Below, one piece after another: positions 48,474-57,088 of a stretch of DNA of 64,000 nucleotides. The notes beneath the pieces are model-generated. The model had not been told where the DNA came from. It ran no database searches and worked only from the letters and a program-made list of their open reading frames with translations. The translations under genes and the position numbers were made by a program. Origin of the DNA: Thiocapsa sp. Lineage in GTDB: Bacteria > Pseudomonadota > Gammaproteobacteria > Chromatiales > Chromatiaceae. The first letter of the stretch is position 1. Every line of letters starts with the position of its first letter. The stretch is from contig NZ_CP073760.1 of NCBI RefSeq assembly GCF_018399035.1, positions 5,270,501-5,334,500 of the forward strand. Direction: 5' to 3'.

Positions 48474-49874
48474 ATGTTGCAGATCCACAATAGCCTCACC
48501 CGCCGGAAAGACCCCTTTCAGCCGATCGAGCCCGGCAAGGTGCGCATGTATGTCTGCGGGATGACCGTGTACGACTACTGCCATCTCGGTCATGCGCGCG
48601 TGATGGTGGTCTTCGATGTCGTCTATCGCTATCTGCGGGCGCTCGGGTACGAGGTGACCTACATCCGCAACATCACGGACATCGACGACAAGATCATCCG
48701 CCGTGCCGCCGAGGCCGGCGAGCCGATGCAGGCGCTGACCGAACGCTTCATCCGGGCGATGCACGAGGATTCCGAGGCGCTCGGGATCCTGCCCCCGACC
48801 GACGAGCCGCGCGCCACGGCGCACATGGACGAGATCCTCGCCATGGTCGGCACCCTGATCGAGAAGGGGCTCGCCTATGTCGCCGAGAACGGCGATGTCT
48901 ACTACGCGGTGGCGCGCTTTGCGGGCTACGGCAAGCTCTCGGGCAAGGATCCTCTGGACCTGCGCGCGGGCGCCCGAGTGGAGGTCGACGAGGCCAAGCG
49001 CGATCCGCTGGACTTCGCGCTCTGGAAGTCCGCCAAGCCCGGCGAGCCGGCCTGGGATTCGCCCTGGGGACCGGGACGGCCCGGCTGGCATATCGAGTGC
49101 TCGGCCATGAGCACCTGCGCCCTGGGCAACCATTTCGACATCCACGGCGGGGGGGCGGATCTGCAGTTCCCGCATCACGAGAACGAGATCGCCCAGTCCG
49201 AGGGGGCGACCGGCGAGACCTTCGTGAACGTCTGGATGCACAACGGGTTCGTGCGCGTGAACGAAGAGAAGATGTCCAAGTCGCTCGGCAACTTCTTCAC
49301 CGTGCGCGAGATCCTGCAGCGCTTCCGCCCCGAGGAGGTGCGCTATTTCATCTTGACCAGTCAATATCGCAGCCCGCTGAACTACGACGACGAGCATCTC
49401 GAGCAGGCCCGTGCGGCACTCACCCGACTCTACACGGCCTTGCGCGGCGTGCCCGACCTGGCGCCCGAGGCCGTGGATACGTCCGTTGCCGCGCCCTTCG
49501 CCGAGCGCTTCCATGCCGCGATGGACGACGACTTCAACACGCCCGAGGCGCTTGCGGTCCTGTTCGATCTGGTGCGCGAGGTCAACCGCATCCGGGCGGA
49601 TGATCCCGTCGCCGCCGCCGGCCCGGCGGCCGTGCTGCGCCGACTCGGCGGTATTCTCGGCATCCTGCAGGAGGATCCGGAGCGCTATCTGCGCGGCCGG
49701 GCCGACGCCGGAGGCCTGTCGGACGCGGAGATCGAGAGCCTGGTTCAGGCGCGTATCGCGGCCCGCGCCGCCAAGGATTGGGGCGAGGCCGATCGGCTGC
49801 GCACGCTGCTGACGGAGGCGGGCATCGGTCTCGAAGATGGAGCGAACGGGACGGCTTGGCGCCGCGGGGCTTGA
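48474..49874 (+). CDS. cysS: Cysteinyl-tRNA synthetase
   Basis: Charges tRNA-Cys. The 466-residue class Ia synthetase has the HIGH-like CHLGHARVMVVFD preceded by the Zn-ligand Cys in VCGMTVYD. Other Zn ligands are in HIECSAMS and HHENEIAQSE, and the KMSKS loop reads EEKMSKSLGNF. ATG 48474 gives MLQIHNSLTRRKDPFQPI; the 45 upstream residues of the longer frame do not match the family. Confidence 0.98.
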   Translation: MLQIHNSLTRRKDPFQPIEPGKVRMYVCGMTVYDYCHLGHARVMVVFDVVYRYLRALGYEVTYIRNITDIDDKIIRRAAEAGEPMQALTERFIRAMHEDSEALGILPPTDEPRATAHMDEILAMVGTLIEKGLAYVAENGDVYYAVARFAGYGKLSGKDPLDLRAGARVEVDEAKRDPLDFALWKSAKPGEPAWDSPWGPGRPGWHIECSAMSTCALGNHFDIHGGGADLQFPHHENEIAQSEGATGETFVNVWMHNGFVRVNEEKMSKSLGNFFTVREILQRFRPEEVRYFILTSQYRSPLNYDDEHLEQARAALTRLYTALRGVPDLAPEAVDTSVAAPFAERFHAAMDDDFNTPEALAVLFDLVREVNRIRADDPVAAAGPAAVLRRLGGILGILQEDPERYLRGRADAGGLSDAEIESLVQARIAARAAKDWGEADRLRTLLTEAGIGLEDGANGTAWRRGA

Positions 49875-49926
49875 TGGGGGCGAATGGTTTGGTGCGGGGG
49901 AGGTTGGGTTTGGGCGTTTGAGCGGG

Positions 49927-49961
49927 GAGGATGGGTTTCGCTGTGCTCTACCCATCCTACG
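49927..49961. repeat. Repeat family B, half copy
   Basis: GGATGGGTTTCGCTGTGCTC followed by TACCCATCCTAC, 50 bases after cysS. Confidence 0.65.
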
Positions 49962-50003
49962 TTTTGCTTTTAGGTGATTTCCGGGAATGCATCGACCAAC
50001 AAG

Positions 50004-50107
50004 GGGCGACTTTAGTCGCCCGGTAACCATTGGAGGCATGCACGGCCGGGATGCTCATTCCCGGAAATCGCCTTAAACCGCGCCCGGTGCGGTATGGACG
50101 CGGTTTA
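50004..50107. repeat. Family C palindrome and short family A element
   Basis: GGGGCGACTTTAGTCGCCC at 50004-50022, then a 35-base reduced family A element TTAAACCGCGCCCGGTGCGG to CGCGGTTTA (50073-50107). The latter ends seven bases before the stop of the next minus-strand gene. Confidence 0.65.
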
Positions 50108-50114
50108 GTTGGGG

Positions 50115-50537
50115 TCAGGGTGCACTGCGGGCGCGGCAGGCTTGCGCGCACTCGGTGGCGCGATTGGCGCAGTAGCCGTAGAGGTTCTCCGCGCACGACC
50201 ACCAAGGATAACCGCATTCGGAGCGCTCGAAGGCGGAGGCCAGACACCAGCGGTAGTCGACGAACGCCTCGCTGTAGCCCGCCTGGCATTGGCGATAGCT
50301 GTAGCGCGCATCGGCGTTGCATTGGTCTCGGACACCTTGGCATCCGCCGATGCAGCTCAGCTCGGCGAGTTGTCCGGGCAAGCCCGGCGATTGGGCGCAG
50401 CCGCTCGACAGGGCCGCGAGGAGCAGGCTCGAGAGGCCGATGGCGAGGCGGCGCGCGCTCGATCGTGCGCCGAGCCGAATCGGCTCGGGCCGCACCTCGC
50501 CCGGATCGGATCCGTGCATGAATGGCCTGGTTTGCAT
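50115..50537 (-). CDS. Cysteine-rich secreted protein of unknown function
   Basis: A 140-residue protein with a basic N-terminus and hydrophobic segment (LAIGLSSLLLAALSSGC), which could be a lipoprotein signal with a non-ideal lipobox. The mature part has ten Cys in about 90 residues, spaced in CxxxC and CxxxxxxC patterns (LSCIGGCQ, YRQCQAGY, CAQACRA). It is therefore probably disulfide-rich and periplasmic. I do not recognise a family. A start further downstream (Met 7) is possible. The gene is divergent from another small exported protein. Confidence 0.6.
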   Translation of the reverse strand: MQTRPFMHGSDPGEVRPEPIRLGARSSARRLAIGLSSLLLAALSSGCAQSPGLPGQLAELSCIGGCQGVRDQCNADARYSYRQCQAGYSEAFVDYRWCLASAFERSECGYPWWSCAENLYGYCANRATECAQACRARSAP

Positions 50538-50861
50538 CCCTGAGTCGCTCCGTGTCGGGTTGATTCGAGATCGGGGGCGGGCGCATCCGGGGCTCGCCGT
50601 TCCGGCAACTGTAGTCCGAAAGCGCGCCGCTGTGCAGGGTGCGCCGCTCGCGTTTCATACGTCTTTTCGAACCCGTCCCCGGGGGCCGGGAGTCGGGAGT
50701 CGGTTTGAAATTGCTCCCCGGCCGCGGCGATTGGGCCTAAACTGAACGCGTGCTCACCGGGCGAGGAGACGCATCGACGCGGTCTCGACCGGCACGATCA
50801 CCGGTCCGGCTCACCCGTCCGGCCCGCTCGGTTGACCGGTCGTCTTGCGCGGAGAACGCTT

Positions 50862-51404
50862 ATGACCCGCTTTCACGTCGCCGCTCTGTTGCCGCTCCTG
50901 CTCGGGGCCTGCGGACTCGTGCCGCCGAATCATCTGGGTGGGATCAGCGCGACCGTTTCGCCGATGGACTACGGCCGGCGTCTTTGCGCGCACCTGGATC
51001 CGGAGTCCTACTCCTCCTGCGTGAGCCAGGTGTTGGACGAGATCGACCGCGGCCAGCCGAATCGGCTGCCGCCGGGCTATTCGACCTCCGGTCCCTTCGC
51101 CGTCATCATGGGCGGCGAGGTCTATATCGGGGACTACCGTTCTTCGCCCTTCGTGGCCGATTTCCGTGTCTCCAACGGCCGGAACGGCTGCCGCGGCGGC
51201 TACAACGCCTTCACCGGCTCGGCCGACGCCGTCTTCGACGTCTATTGCGACGACGGGCGCAGCGGCTGGGCCGACATCATCCGTGCGAGCGACGGCCGCA
51301 ACGGCATCGGCAAGATCGCACTCGACGACGGGACCGAGGGCGATATCGTCTTCGGCCATCTGCCGCTCGGAGGTTTGGAGCAGGCCCGGAACGACGCGAT
51401 GTAG
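50862..51404 (+). CDS. Small lipoprotein of unknown function
   Basis: A 180-residue protein with lipobox LLGAC (Cys about residue 17), so it is probably outer-membrane anchored. The central part has GRRLCAHLDPESYSSCVSQVLDEI. A beta-rich region with GNGR-type repeats follows (FRVSNGRNGCRGGYNAF and IRASDGRNGIGKIALDDGTEG). No family recognised. GGAG lies seven bases before ATG 50862. The TAG stop coincides with a GATGTAGGGGCGA repeat unit. Confidence 0.7.
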   Translation: MTRFHVAALLPLLLGACGLVPPNHLGGISATVSPMDYGRRLCAHLDPESYSSCVSQVLDEIDRGQPNRLPPGYSTSGPFAVIMGGEVYIGDYRSSPFVADFRVSNGRNGCRGGYNAFTGSADAVFDVYCDDGRSGWADIIRASDGRNGIGKIALDDGTEGDIVFGHLPLGGLEQARNDAM

Positions 51405-51515
51405 GGGCGATGTAGAGGCGATGTAGAGGCGATGTAGGGGCGACTTCAGTCGCCCCTTGGTCTCATATAAACGTGGACTGTGCGACTGTGCGACTGGGCG
51501 ACTAAAGTCGCCCCT
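51404..51515. repeat. GATGTAG(A/G)GGC tandem units and family C palindromes
   Basis: Four tandem units of GATGTAGRGGC run into GGCGACTTCAGTCGCCCCTT, and a second palindrome (GGGCGACTAAAGTCGCCCC) follows at 51497-51515. The first unit supplies the stop codon of the upstream lipoprotein gene. Confidence 0.75.
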
Positions 51516-51639
51516 TGTATGTTCTGTTCTGAAGGGATTGACAAGGAAAGCGATAAACGGACTTTATGAAGAGTGCCCGGGAAGCCGTTCGCCCCTGAAG
51601 CCTGGATGTCGTGTTCCGCTGTTCAGAGCTTGCATGTAG

Positions 51640-51780
51640 ATGGGCTCCCCGCCCTCTTCGCCCATACCGAAGAGTATCCGAGGCCGTGGACATGTCCGGG
51701 AGCCTGCATACACAAGGTCGGTAGGCGAGGGTACAGGGTCGGGGAACCGGGAATCATAATATCGCGTTGCATCCTGAAGA
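51640..51780 (+). ncRNA. Candidate bridge RNA of the IS110-family element
   Basis: The leader before the transposase ATG folds strongly. CTCTTCG (51654-51660) pairs with CGAAGAG (51668-51674), and GGCTCCC (51643-51649) pairs with GGGAGCC (51698-51704), enclosing it together with GGACATGTCC. A further G-rich segment follows to 51752. In IS110-group elements the left non-coding end encodes a bridge RNA that guides donor and target recognition. The match here is by position and structure only. Confidence 0.5.
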
Positions 51781-51788
51781 GACAGACG

Positions 51789-52782
51789 ATGAATACAGCC
51801 GGAATCGATGTGGCCCACAAGACCCTGGCGCTGGCCGTCAGCACCGAGGAGAAGCTCGGCAAGGTCCGCGAGTTTGCCAACACACCAAGCGGTCATGCCG
51901 CGCTGATTAAGCGCCTTGCAAGGTGCGCGGGTGGAGCGGGTGTGCCTGGAGGCGACCGGCAGCTATCACCTGGACCTGGCGCTGGCCATCGATGCGGCCG
52001 GGTTGGCGCTCATGGTGCTCAACCCCAAGGCCGCCAAGCGCTTTGCCGAGGCATTGCAGACGCGCAACAAGAGCGATGCGGTCGATGCCGGGGTGCTGGC
52101 GCAGTTTGCCCGGCGCATGCCGTTCGAGCCATGGCGGCGCCCGGCGACCGAGGCACTGGAGCTGCGCGCCTGCGCCCGGCGCCTGGAGGCGTTGGTGGTC
52201 GATCGCACGCGGGCGAAGAATCAACTCCACGCGCTGCTGCAAAGCACGACCACGCCGGCCGTGGTGCTGGATGACGTGCGCCTGAGCATCCACCAGTACA
52301 CCGCCCGGATTGATGCCCTGCGTGACTGGGCCGATGCGCGCATCAGCGCCGACGAGGAGCTTGCGCAGGTCTACCGGCTGCTCACCGGCATCCCCGGCAT
52401 CGCCGCCGCCAGCGCCATCCAGCTCATGGGTGAGCTGCTGGTGCTGCCCGAGGACATGCGTGCCAAGCAATGGGTCGCCCTGGCCGGACTGGATCCGCGC
52501 CAGAGCACCTCGGGCACCAGCGTGAACAAACCCCCGCGCCTGAGTAAGGCCGGCAACGCCCACCTGCGCAAGGCGCTGTTCATGCCCGCGCTGAGCGCCG
52601 CGCGCCATGAACCGCACGTCAACAGCTACTACACGCATCTCATCGAAGCGCGCGGCCTGAAGAAGATTCAGGCCATCTGCGCGGTCATGCGCAAATTGCT
52701 GCATGCCATCTATGCCATGCTCAAGCACCGCCAAGCGTTCGACGGCAGCCGCTTCTGCTTGCTTCGCGAGGCCGCGGCATGA
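51789..52782 (+). pseudogene. IS110-family transposase, frameshifted
   Basis: The N-terminal frame starts at ATG 51789 (NTAGIDVAHKTLALAVSTEE, the RuvC-like DEDD domain) and runs to about 51915. The rest continues in the next frame from about 51916: RVERVCLEATGSYHLDLAL, NKSDAVDAGVLAQFA, and the C-terminal domain with the serine-bearing LTGIPGIAAASAIQLMGELL and LAGLDPRQSTSGTSVNKPPR. One extra base near 51915 explains the break. No slippery heptamer is seen, so this is more likely a mutation or sequence error than programmed frameshifting. Confidence 0.8.
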
Positions 52783-53215
52783 GCACCTCGGCGATGTCCG
52801 CCACGGCACCCTCCTCGGTTGGCCCGACAGCACGCGCGTGGCCGTCCAAGAGCCGCCGACAAGACGAGCGCGTTCAACCACCACGGCGCAGGGCATTCAT
52901 TGATCAAAAACCAGCAGCAGTCGCGTCGCAGACGCTCGCAGCCAGCAGCGGCTTCAGTGCGGCGCAGTGTGGGCAACGGGTGAATGAGTGTGGTCAAGGT
53001 GGGGGCAACCCGCCGGGAGCGGGTTGTCCCCGGCTTGTCCACACGCCCGCTTGCGGCATTCACGTGTTGTCCACACGGAGTCCGCCCGCGCCCCACCCGC
53101 AGCCAAGCCCCATCCATCATCGAAGGTGGGTCCGATGGGGTTGGCAGCTGCTCAACGACCATCCCGCCGAAACAACGATGAGGATAGAAAAAAATGATGG
53201 ATAGGAGGCAAATCG
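52783..53215. other. Gap after the IS110 transposase, no gene seen
   Basis: About 430 bases without a recognisable gene. It contains the hairpin-like CAACCCGCCGGGAGCGGGTTG (53008-53028) and TGTCCACACG-type repeats (53034 and 53068), possibly remnants of the right end of the insertion element or its flank. Confidence 0.4.
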
Positions 53216-53238
53216 GACTTGCGTCAGAACAGAGTATC

Positions 53239-53322
53239 TACATCGCCTACATCGCCTACATCGCCTACATCGCCTACATCGCCTACATCGCCTACATCGC
53301 CTACATCGCCTACATCGCCCCT
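53239..53322. repeat. Tandem 9-bp repeat (TACATCGCC)9
   Basis: Nine head-to-tail units of TACATCGCC just before the stop of the FAH-family gene. The unit resembles the complement of the GATGTAG-type units at 51404. There are no spacers, so this is not a CRISPR. Confidence 0.9.
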
Positions 53323-53331
53323 ACATCGGGA

Positions 53332-54147
53332 TCAGGCGAGGCTTTTCGCCTGCACTACGGGGTTTTCAAGCGCCCCGATCCGCTCGATCTCGACCACGAC
53401 TCGATCACCCGCGCTCAGGAACAGCGGCGGCGTGCGTGCGAAGCCGACACCGGGCGGGGTGCCCGTGATGATCACCGTGCCGGGCAGGAGTGTGGTGTCG
53501 CGGCTGAGGAAGGCGATCAGCTCGGCGATGGTGAAGATCATGTCGCTGGTGTGGCCGGTCTGGACGCGCTCGCCGTTGAGTGTGCAGGTGACGCTCAGCG
53601 CTTGTGGGTCGGGGATCTCGTCGGCGGTGATCAGGACCGGACCTAGGGGACAGAAACCGTCGAAGCTCTTGCCGCGAATCCATTGGCCGGCGCCGCCTTC
53701 CTTCTGCCAGCGCCGTGCGGAGATGTCGTTGGCGCAGGTGTAACCCAACACGTAATCGAGCGCGGACGCGACCGAGACGTCGCGCGCGGTGCGCCCGATG
53801 ACCACGGCCAGCTCGGCCTCGTAGTCGACCTCCGGCCCGTGTTCGCAGGCGTTCGGCAGGATGATGGGCTCGCCCGGGTCCGTGATCGCCGTGGTGGGCT
53901 TCATGAAGACGACCGGGTTGGCCGGGATGGCGGCCTCGGTCTCCTCGGCATGGGCACGATAGTTCAGGCCGATGCCGTAGACGTTGACGGGTGTGATCGG
54001 CGCCAGCCAGCGCGCCACCGCGATCTCGTCGCTGGTCTCGGTCAGGCCCTCGTAGAGATGCCCGCCGAGTCGGACGGCGCGCCCGGCGTCGATCGGGGTG
54101 CCGTAATGGACGGTGCAGTGGGTGTCGAGAAAGCGGGCGATCTTCAT
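53332..54147 (-). CDS. Fumarylacetoacetate hydrolase family protein
   Basis: A 271-residue FAH-superfamily hydrolase or decarboxylase. The catalytic core shows YGIGLNYRAHAEET, NPVVFMKPTTAITDPGEPI, the metal-site EVDYEAELAVVIG (acidic ligands), YTCANDISARRWQ and the C-terminal LPGTVIITGTPPGVGF. Members act on fumarylpyruvate, acylpyruvates or oxaloacetate; the exact substrate cannot be assigned. ATG 54147. The downstream end abuts the 9-bp tandem repeat. Confidence 0.93.
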   Translation of the reverse strand: MKIARFLDTHCTVHYGTPIDAGRAVRLGGHLYEGLTETSDEIAVARWLAPITPVNVYGIGLNYRAHAEETEAAIPANPVVFMKPTTAITDPGEPIILPNACEHGPEVDYEAELAVVIGRTARDVSVASALDYVLGYTCANDISARRWQKEGGAGQWIRGKSFDGFCPLGPVLITADEIPDPQALSVTCTLNGERVQTGHTSDMIFTIAELIAFLSRDTTLLPGTVIITGTPPGVGFARTPPLFLSAGDRVVVEIERIGALENPVVQAKSLA

Positions 54148-54183
54148 GTTCGTGGTCTCGTCGATAGCGGATGGATAGGGGAT

Positions 54184-55458
54184 TCAGCCGGCGCTGCGGG
54201 TCCGCAGCTGCTCGGTGAGTTTCCGGAATTCGCGCTGCATCTCCAGGTTCTCGAAGGGGCGCAGGGCCGGGACTTGGCGATTCATCAGGCCATCGAGCAA
54301 CTGTTGGCTCGATCGCACCAGGCTCACCAGCTCGCCGGACACCCGGACGGTCTCGTAGGTGTTCCAGGCGGCGGCGATATCCTTCTCGAGCTCACGTCTG
54401 GCGAGCTTCACCTGTGCCGCCTGTTCCCCGAGATAGCGGCGGTAGATCTCGGCGGCCTGCACGGTCAACTGTTGTGCCTCCAGATTGGCCGCGAGCACCT
54501 CCTGGCGTCCCGGCGACTCGCGCTGCAGCGCTCGGGTCTCGCCGGAGAGCTCCCGGGCACGCGCGATGATGGCGTCGATCTGCGGGATATATTGCTCGCC
54601 GATTGCCTCCTCGATCTGCAGATGCATGCGGTTGAGCGCTTGGAGCAGGACGACATAGAGGCCGTAATAGCGACGCGCGCTCTGCAGATCCTCGCCGCTT
54701 TGAGCGACCAGCACCTTGAGCTGGGCGGTGACCGCCTTGACGTTGTCGAACAGGATGCCGAGGTCGATCATATTGTCGCCGACAACGGTCGAGAGCAGCA
54801 GCTCGAGTTGATCGTCGCCCAAGTCGAGACCCATTCCGCGCAGCTCGTCGGCAAACTCCCGTTTGACCGCGGCCAGCTCGCCGTTCAGGCGATCGATGTC
54901 GTCTTCCAGCGATCCAATCAGTCGATCGTAATCGGTGACGGTCTTTCTGAGGGTCGACTCCGCAGGGGCGGCGATCCGCTTCTGCCGGGCGTCGGCGATC
55001 CCGATACGGGCCTTCTCGATCTGGGCTTGGAGGATCCGGATCCGCTCGCGGTAGTTTTGGATCGGCGAGGTCGAGAGGATCTCCACCGCCGTATCGAGCA
55101 GGGCGTTGATCTCCTCGCGATTGGAGCGTTGGTCGGTCCCGAACCAGGTCTTCTCGGGCAGCTCGCCGTGGCGCTCTTCCAGCACCAACGTCGAGTCCAG
55201 CGTGGGGACGACCGAGCCCCAAACCCGGGCGAAATCCCGATCGTCGGCGAAGAGTCCTTTCGCATCGGCCACCGCCCGGTCGGCAAAGTCGCGCGAGCGC
55301 TCCCACCATCCGGTGGCGGTCTCGAGGGTTCGGTTCCAGCCATCCGGCTGGGTTTCGGGGGCTGGGGCTGCGGGGAGCTCGGTCTCGGCGGCGAGATCGC
55401 CGACGCCGCCGATGACGAGCGTCCCGAAGACGAGGAGGAGCGGAGCGATAGGACGCAT
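54184..55458 (-). CDS. Exported coiled-coil protein of unknown function
   Basis: A 424-residue protein with a signal peptide (MRPIAPLLLVFGTLVIGG ... AAE) and then mostly charged helical sequence. Heptad-rich stretches are at about residues 120-220 (REEINALLDTAVEILS, RIRILQAQIEKARIGIADARQ, LIGSLEDDIDRLNGELAAVK) and 280-400. It is probably periplasmic and elongated. I do not recognise the family. ATG 55458 places the signal peptide at the N-terminus; the 86 residues upstream in the longer frame are low-complexity. It is 36 bases upstream of the FAH gene on the same strand. Confidence 0.75.
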   Translation of the reverse strand: MRPIAPLLLVFGTLVIGGVGDLAAETELPAAPAPETQPDGWNRTLETATGWWERSRDFADRAVADAKGLFADDRDFARVWGSVVPTLDSTLVLEERHGELPEKTWFGTDQRSNREEINALLDTAVEILSTSPIQNYRERIRILQAQIEKARIGIADARQKRIAAPAESTLRKTVTDYDRLIGSLEDDIDRLNGELAAVKREFADELRGMGLDLGDDQLELLLSTVVGDNMIDLGILFDNVKAVTAQLKVLVAQSGEDLQSARRYYGLYVVLLQALNRMHLQIEEAIGEQYIPQIDAIIARARELSGETRALQRESPGRQEVLAANLEAQQLTVQAAEIYRRYLGEQAAQVKLARRELEKDIAAAWNTYETVRVSGELVSLVRSSQQLLDGLMNRQVPALRPFENLEMQREFRKLTEQLRTRSAG

Positions 55459-55683
55459 GGGAATGAGGATGCCTCGGCAGGTCTGTTTGCGCGGGTCCCG
55501 AGCCGGCGGGCTCCGCCGTGCCGGATGCTCGGCCCCGACCACGGGTCGTCCGCGACAAGTCTGCCACGCCCGAGCGGTCGGGTCGATTCGGGTCATCCGC
55601 GGGTTTCCGGGGTCGGGGGCCGGCGCCGTCGACGAGGGGAGAACGAGCATAGCACGCGACGGGTGCGGGGGCGGCGCCTGGGC

Positions 55684-55800
55684 TTGACATCCGCCGAAAG
55701 TCAGCGTAGCAAACAACGCTATTCAATAGCCGCCGGCTGTAAGCGGTGGGTTCGGGCAACGGACTGAAAGTCCGGACACGCATCGACTGGAGAGCGGTCG
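55684..55800. other. Structured intergenic segment, possible IS200/IS605-type end or small RNA
   Basis: TTGACA (55684) starts a region with two hairpins: CCGCCGGCTGTAAGCGGTGG (about 55731-55750) and CGGACTGAAAGTCCG (a 6-bp stem with a GAA loop, about 55760-55774). The first resembles the end hairpins of IS200/IS605 elements, but no tnpA or tnpB is present. The rest of the 500-base gap before the Uma2 gene shows nothing. Confidence 0.3.
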
Positions 55801-55958
55801 GCGCATCTTTGACTTGCCGCGAGCTCGGCGCGGGCGGCGCGCCCATGAGGAGGGCATCGCGCCGATGAGTCTGTGCATGTCGGGCGGTCTCCTCATGACG
55901 GATGACACCAGGCTATCATCACAACCGAGCCACCCCTGCGACGACGGAGTCCAGCGCC

Positions 55959-56774
55959 ATGCCCAAGATCCACCGCGAGCCCGCCATCGGCCCCTTTCGC
56001 GCCGACCAGTTGCGCGAGGGTGACCGCTATGAGCTCTCCAACGGCCATCCCCTCTACTGTGCCCCGGCGCGGCGCGAGCATGCCGCGCCCAATCTGATCG
56101 GGGCCGCCGTCATCGACAGCGATCCGGCGGTCGAGTGGGCCGGCGTGGATGCCGGCTTCACGCCCGCGCCGGGCACCCTTCGCGCCCCCGATGTTGCCGT
56201 GGCTGCCCCCGCCGGGGCGGATGAGGACGGCTGGATTCCAGGTGCGCCCCCGCTGGCCATCGAGTATGCCGGTCGCGGTCAGGACCAGGCGGATCTCAAG
56301 GTCAAGATTGCCGAGTTGCTGGCGGCCGGGACCCGTTACGTGTGGGTGGTCCGGGTGCATGGTCCGCTGCGGGTGGAGGTCTACGAGGCCGGCCAGCCGC
56401 CGCGCCTGGTCGGGGCGGGCGAGGTGTTGGAGGCGCCTGGCATCCTGCGCAATCCGATCCCGGTGGAAGCCCTGTACGACCGCGCGGCGGGGCATCGCGC
56501 TACGCTGCGCAATCTGCTGCAGCGGGAGGGCTACGACAGCCTGGAGGCAGTCCGCAGGGAAGGGCGAGAGGAAGGACGAGAGGAAGGACGAGAGGAAGGA
56601 CGAGAGGAAGGACTGGCCGATGCCGTACTCGCCTTGTTGCAGGGACGGGGCGTGCCGGTGGACACGCCGCTCGGGACCCGCGTGCGTGCCTGCCGTGATC
56701 GAGAGACCCTGCGCCGCTGGCTGCTGCGGGCGGCCCGTATCGAGCGGGGCGAGCAGCTGTTCGACGCGGAGTAA
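55959..56774 (+). CDS. Uma2-like (DUF820) nuclease-fold protein with REEG repeat
   Basis: A 271-residue protein. The first 170 residues follow the Uma2/DUF820 PD-(D/E)xK-like pattern: ELSNGHPLYCAPARREHA, LRAPDVAVAA (putative catalytic Asp), LAIEYAGRGQDQADLKVKIAELLAAGTRYVWVV. The middle has four to five REEG-type units encoded by a GAAGGACGAGAG 12-bp tandem repeat (about 56566-56612). A helical C-terminus follows. The family is common in cyanobacteria and purple bacteria; its cellular role is unclear. ATG 55959. Confidence 0.78.
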   Translation: MPKIHREPAIGPFRADQLREGDRYELSNGHPLYCAPARREHAAPNLIGAAVIDSDPAVEWAGVDAGFTPAPGTLRAPDVAVAAPAGADEDGWIPGAPPLAIEYAGRGQDQADLKVKIAELLAAGTRYVWVVRVHGPLRVEVYEAGQPPRLVGAGEVLEAPGILRNPIPVEALYDRAAGHRATLRNLLQREGYDSLEAVRREGREEGREEGREEGREEGLADAVLALLQGRGVPVDTPLGTRVRACRDRETLRRWLLRAARIERGEQLFDAE

Positions 56775-56974
56775 CCGGGCGTCCGCGCAACCAAGCCGTG
56801 CGGAGAATCAGCTCAAGGCGACCACGATTGTAGCCAGTCACGGTCGTCCGGAACGAATACGCCCTCCGGCGGCGCCGGCCGGAAGCGGCGTCGGGCGTCG
56901 GGTGTTTGTCTTCGGTCGTGCGCTTTGTTAACCTTGCGCGTCGATCCGGGCCATGGCCCGCATATCGATGTCAT

Positions 56975-57088
56975 GGTGGCTTGCGCCGGTCCCCTCGCAA
57001 CGCGAAACCGTGAACCCGGTCAGGCCCGGAAGGGAGCAGCCGCAGCGGTTGAAGTGTGTGCCGGGGTGTGGCTGGCGTCGGCCGCCGC
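56975..57088 (+). ncRNA. ffs: Signal recognition particle RNA (4.5S, small bacterial type)
   Basis: The RNA scaffold of SRP, which binds Ffh and delivers membrane proteins to FtsY. The conserved core GGTCAGGCCCGGAAGGGAGC and AGCAGCCGC is present, with the complementary TGTGTGCCGGGGTGTGGCTG. The outer arms GGTGGC (56975) and GCCGCC (57081) pair. The position just before dnaX-ybaB-recR matches other gammaproteobacteria. Ends are estimated to within a few bases. Confidence 0.93.

Larger units (their letters stand above)
51600..52790 (+). mobile_element. IS110-family insertion element (ends not resolved)
   Basis: One transposase gene with an upstream structured non-coding region of about 150-190 bases, the layout of IS110-group elements. 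No terminal inverted repeats are visible, as expected for the family, so ends are approximate. Codon use around the transposase is similar to the neighbours. Confidence 0.7.

Noticed and set aside
53239..53322. Possible CRISPR array
   Set aside because: Units are nine bases long and contiguous with no spacers, and no cas genes are nearby.
53194..53646. Frame encoding an IAY tandem repeat protein
   Set aside because: It arises from the 9-bp DNA repeat and continues antisense to the FAH gene. No start signal or conserved domain is visible.
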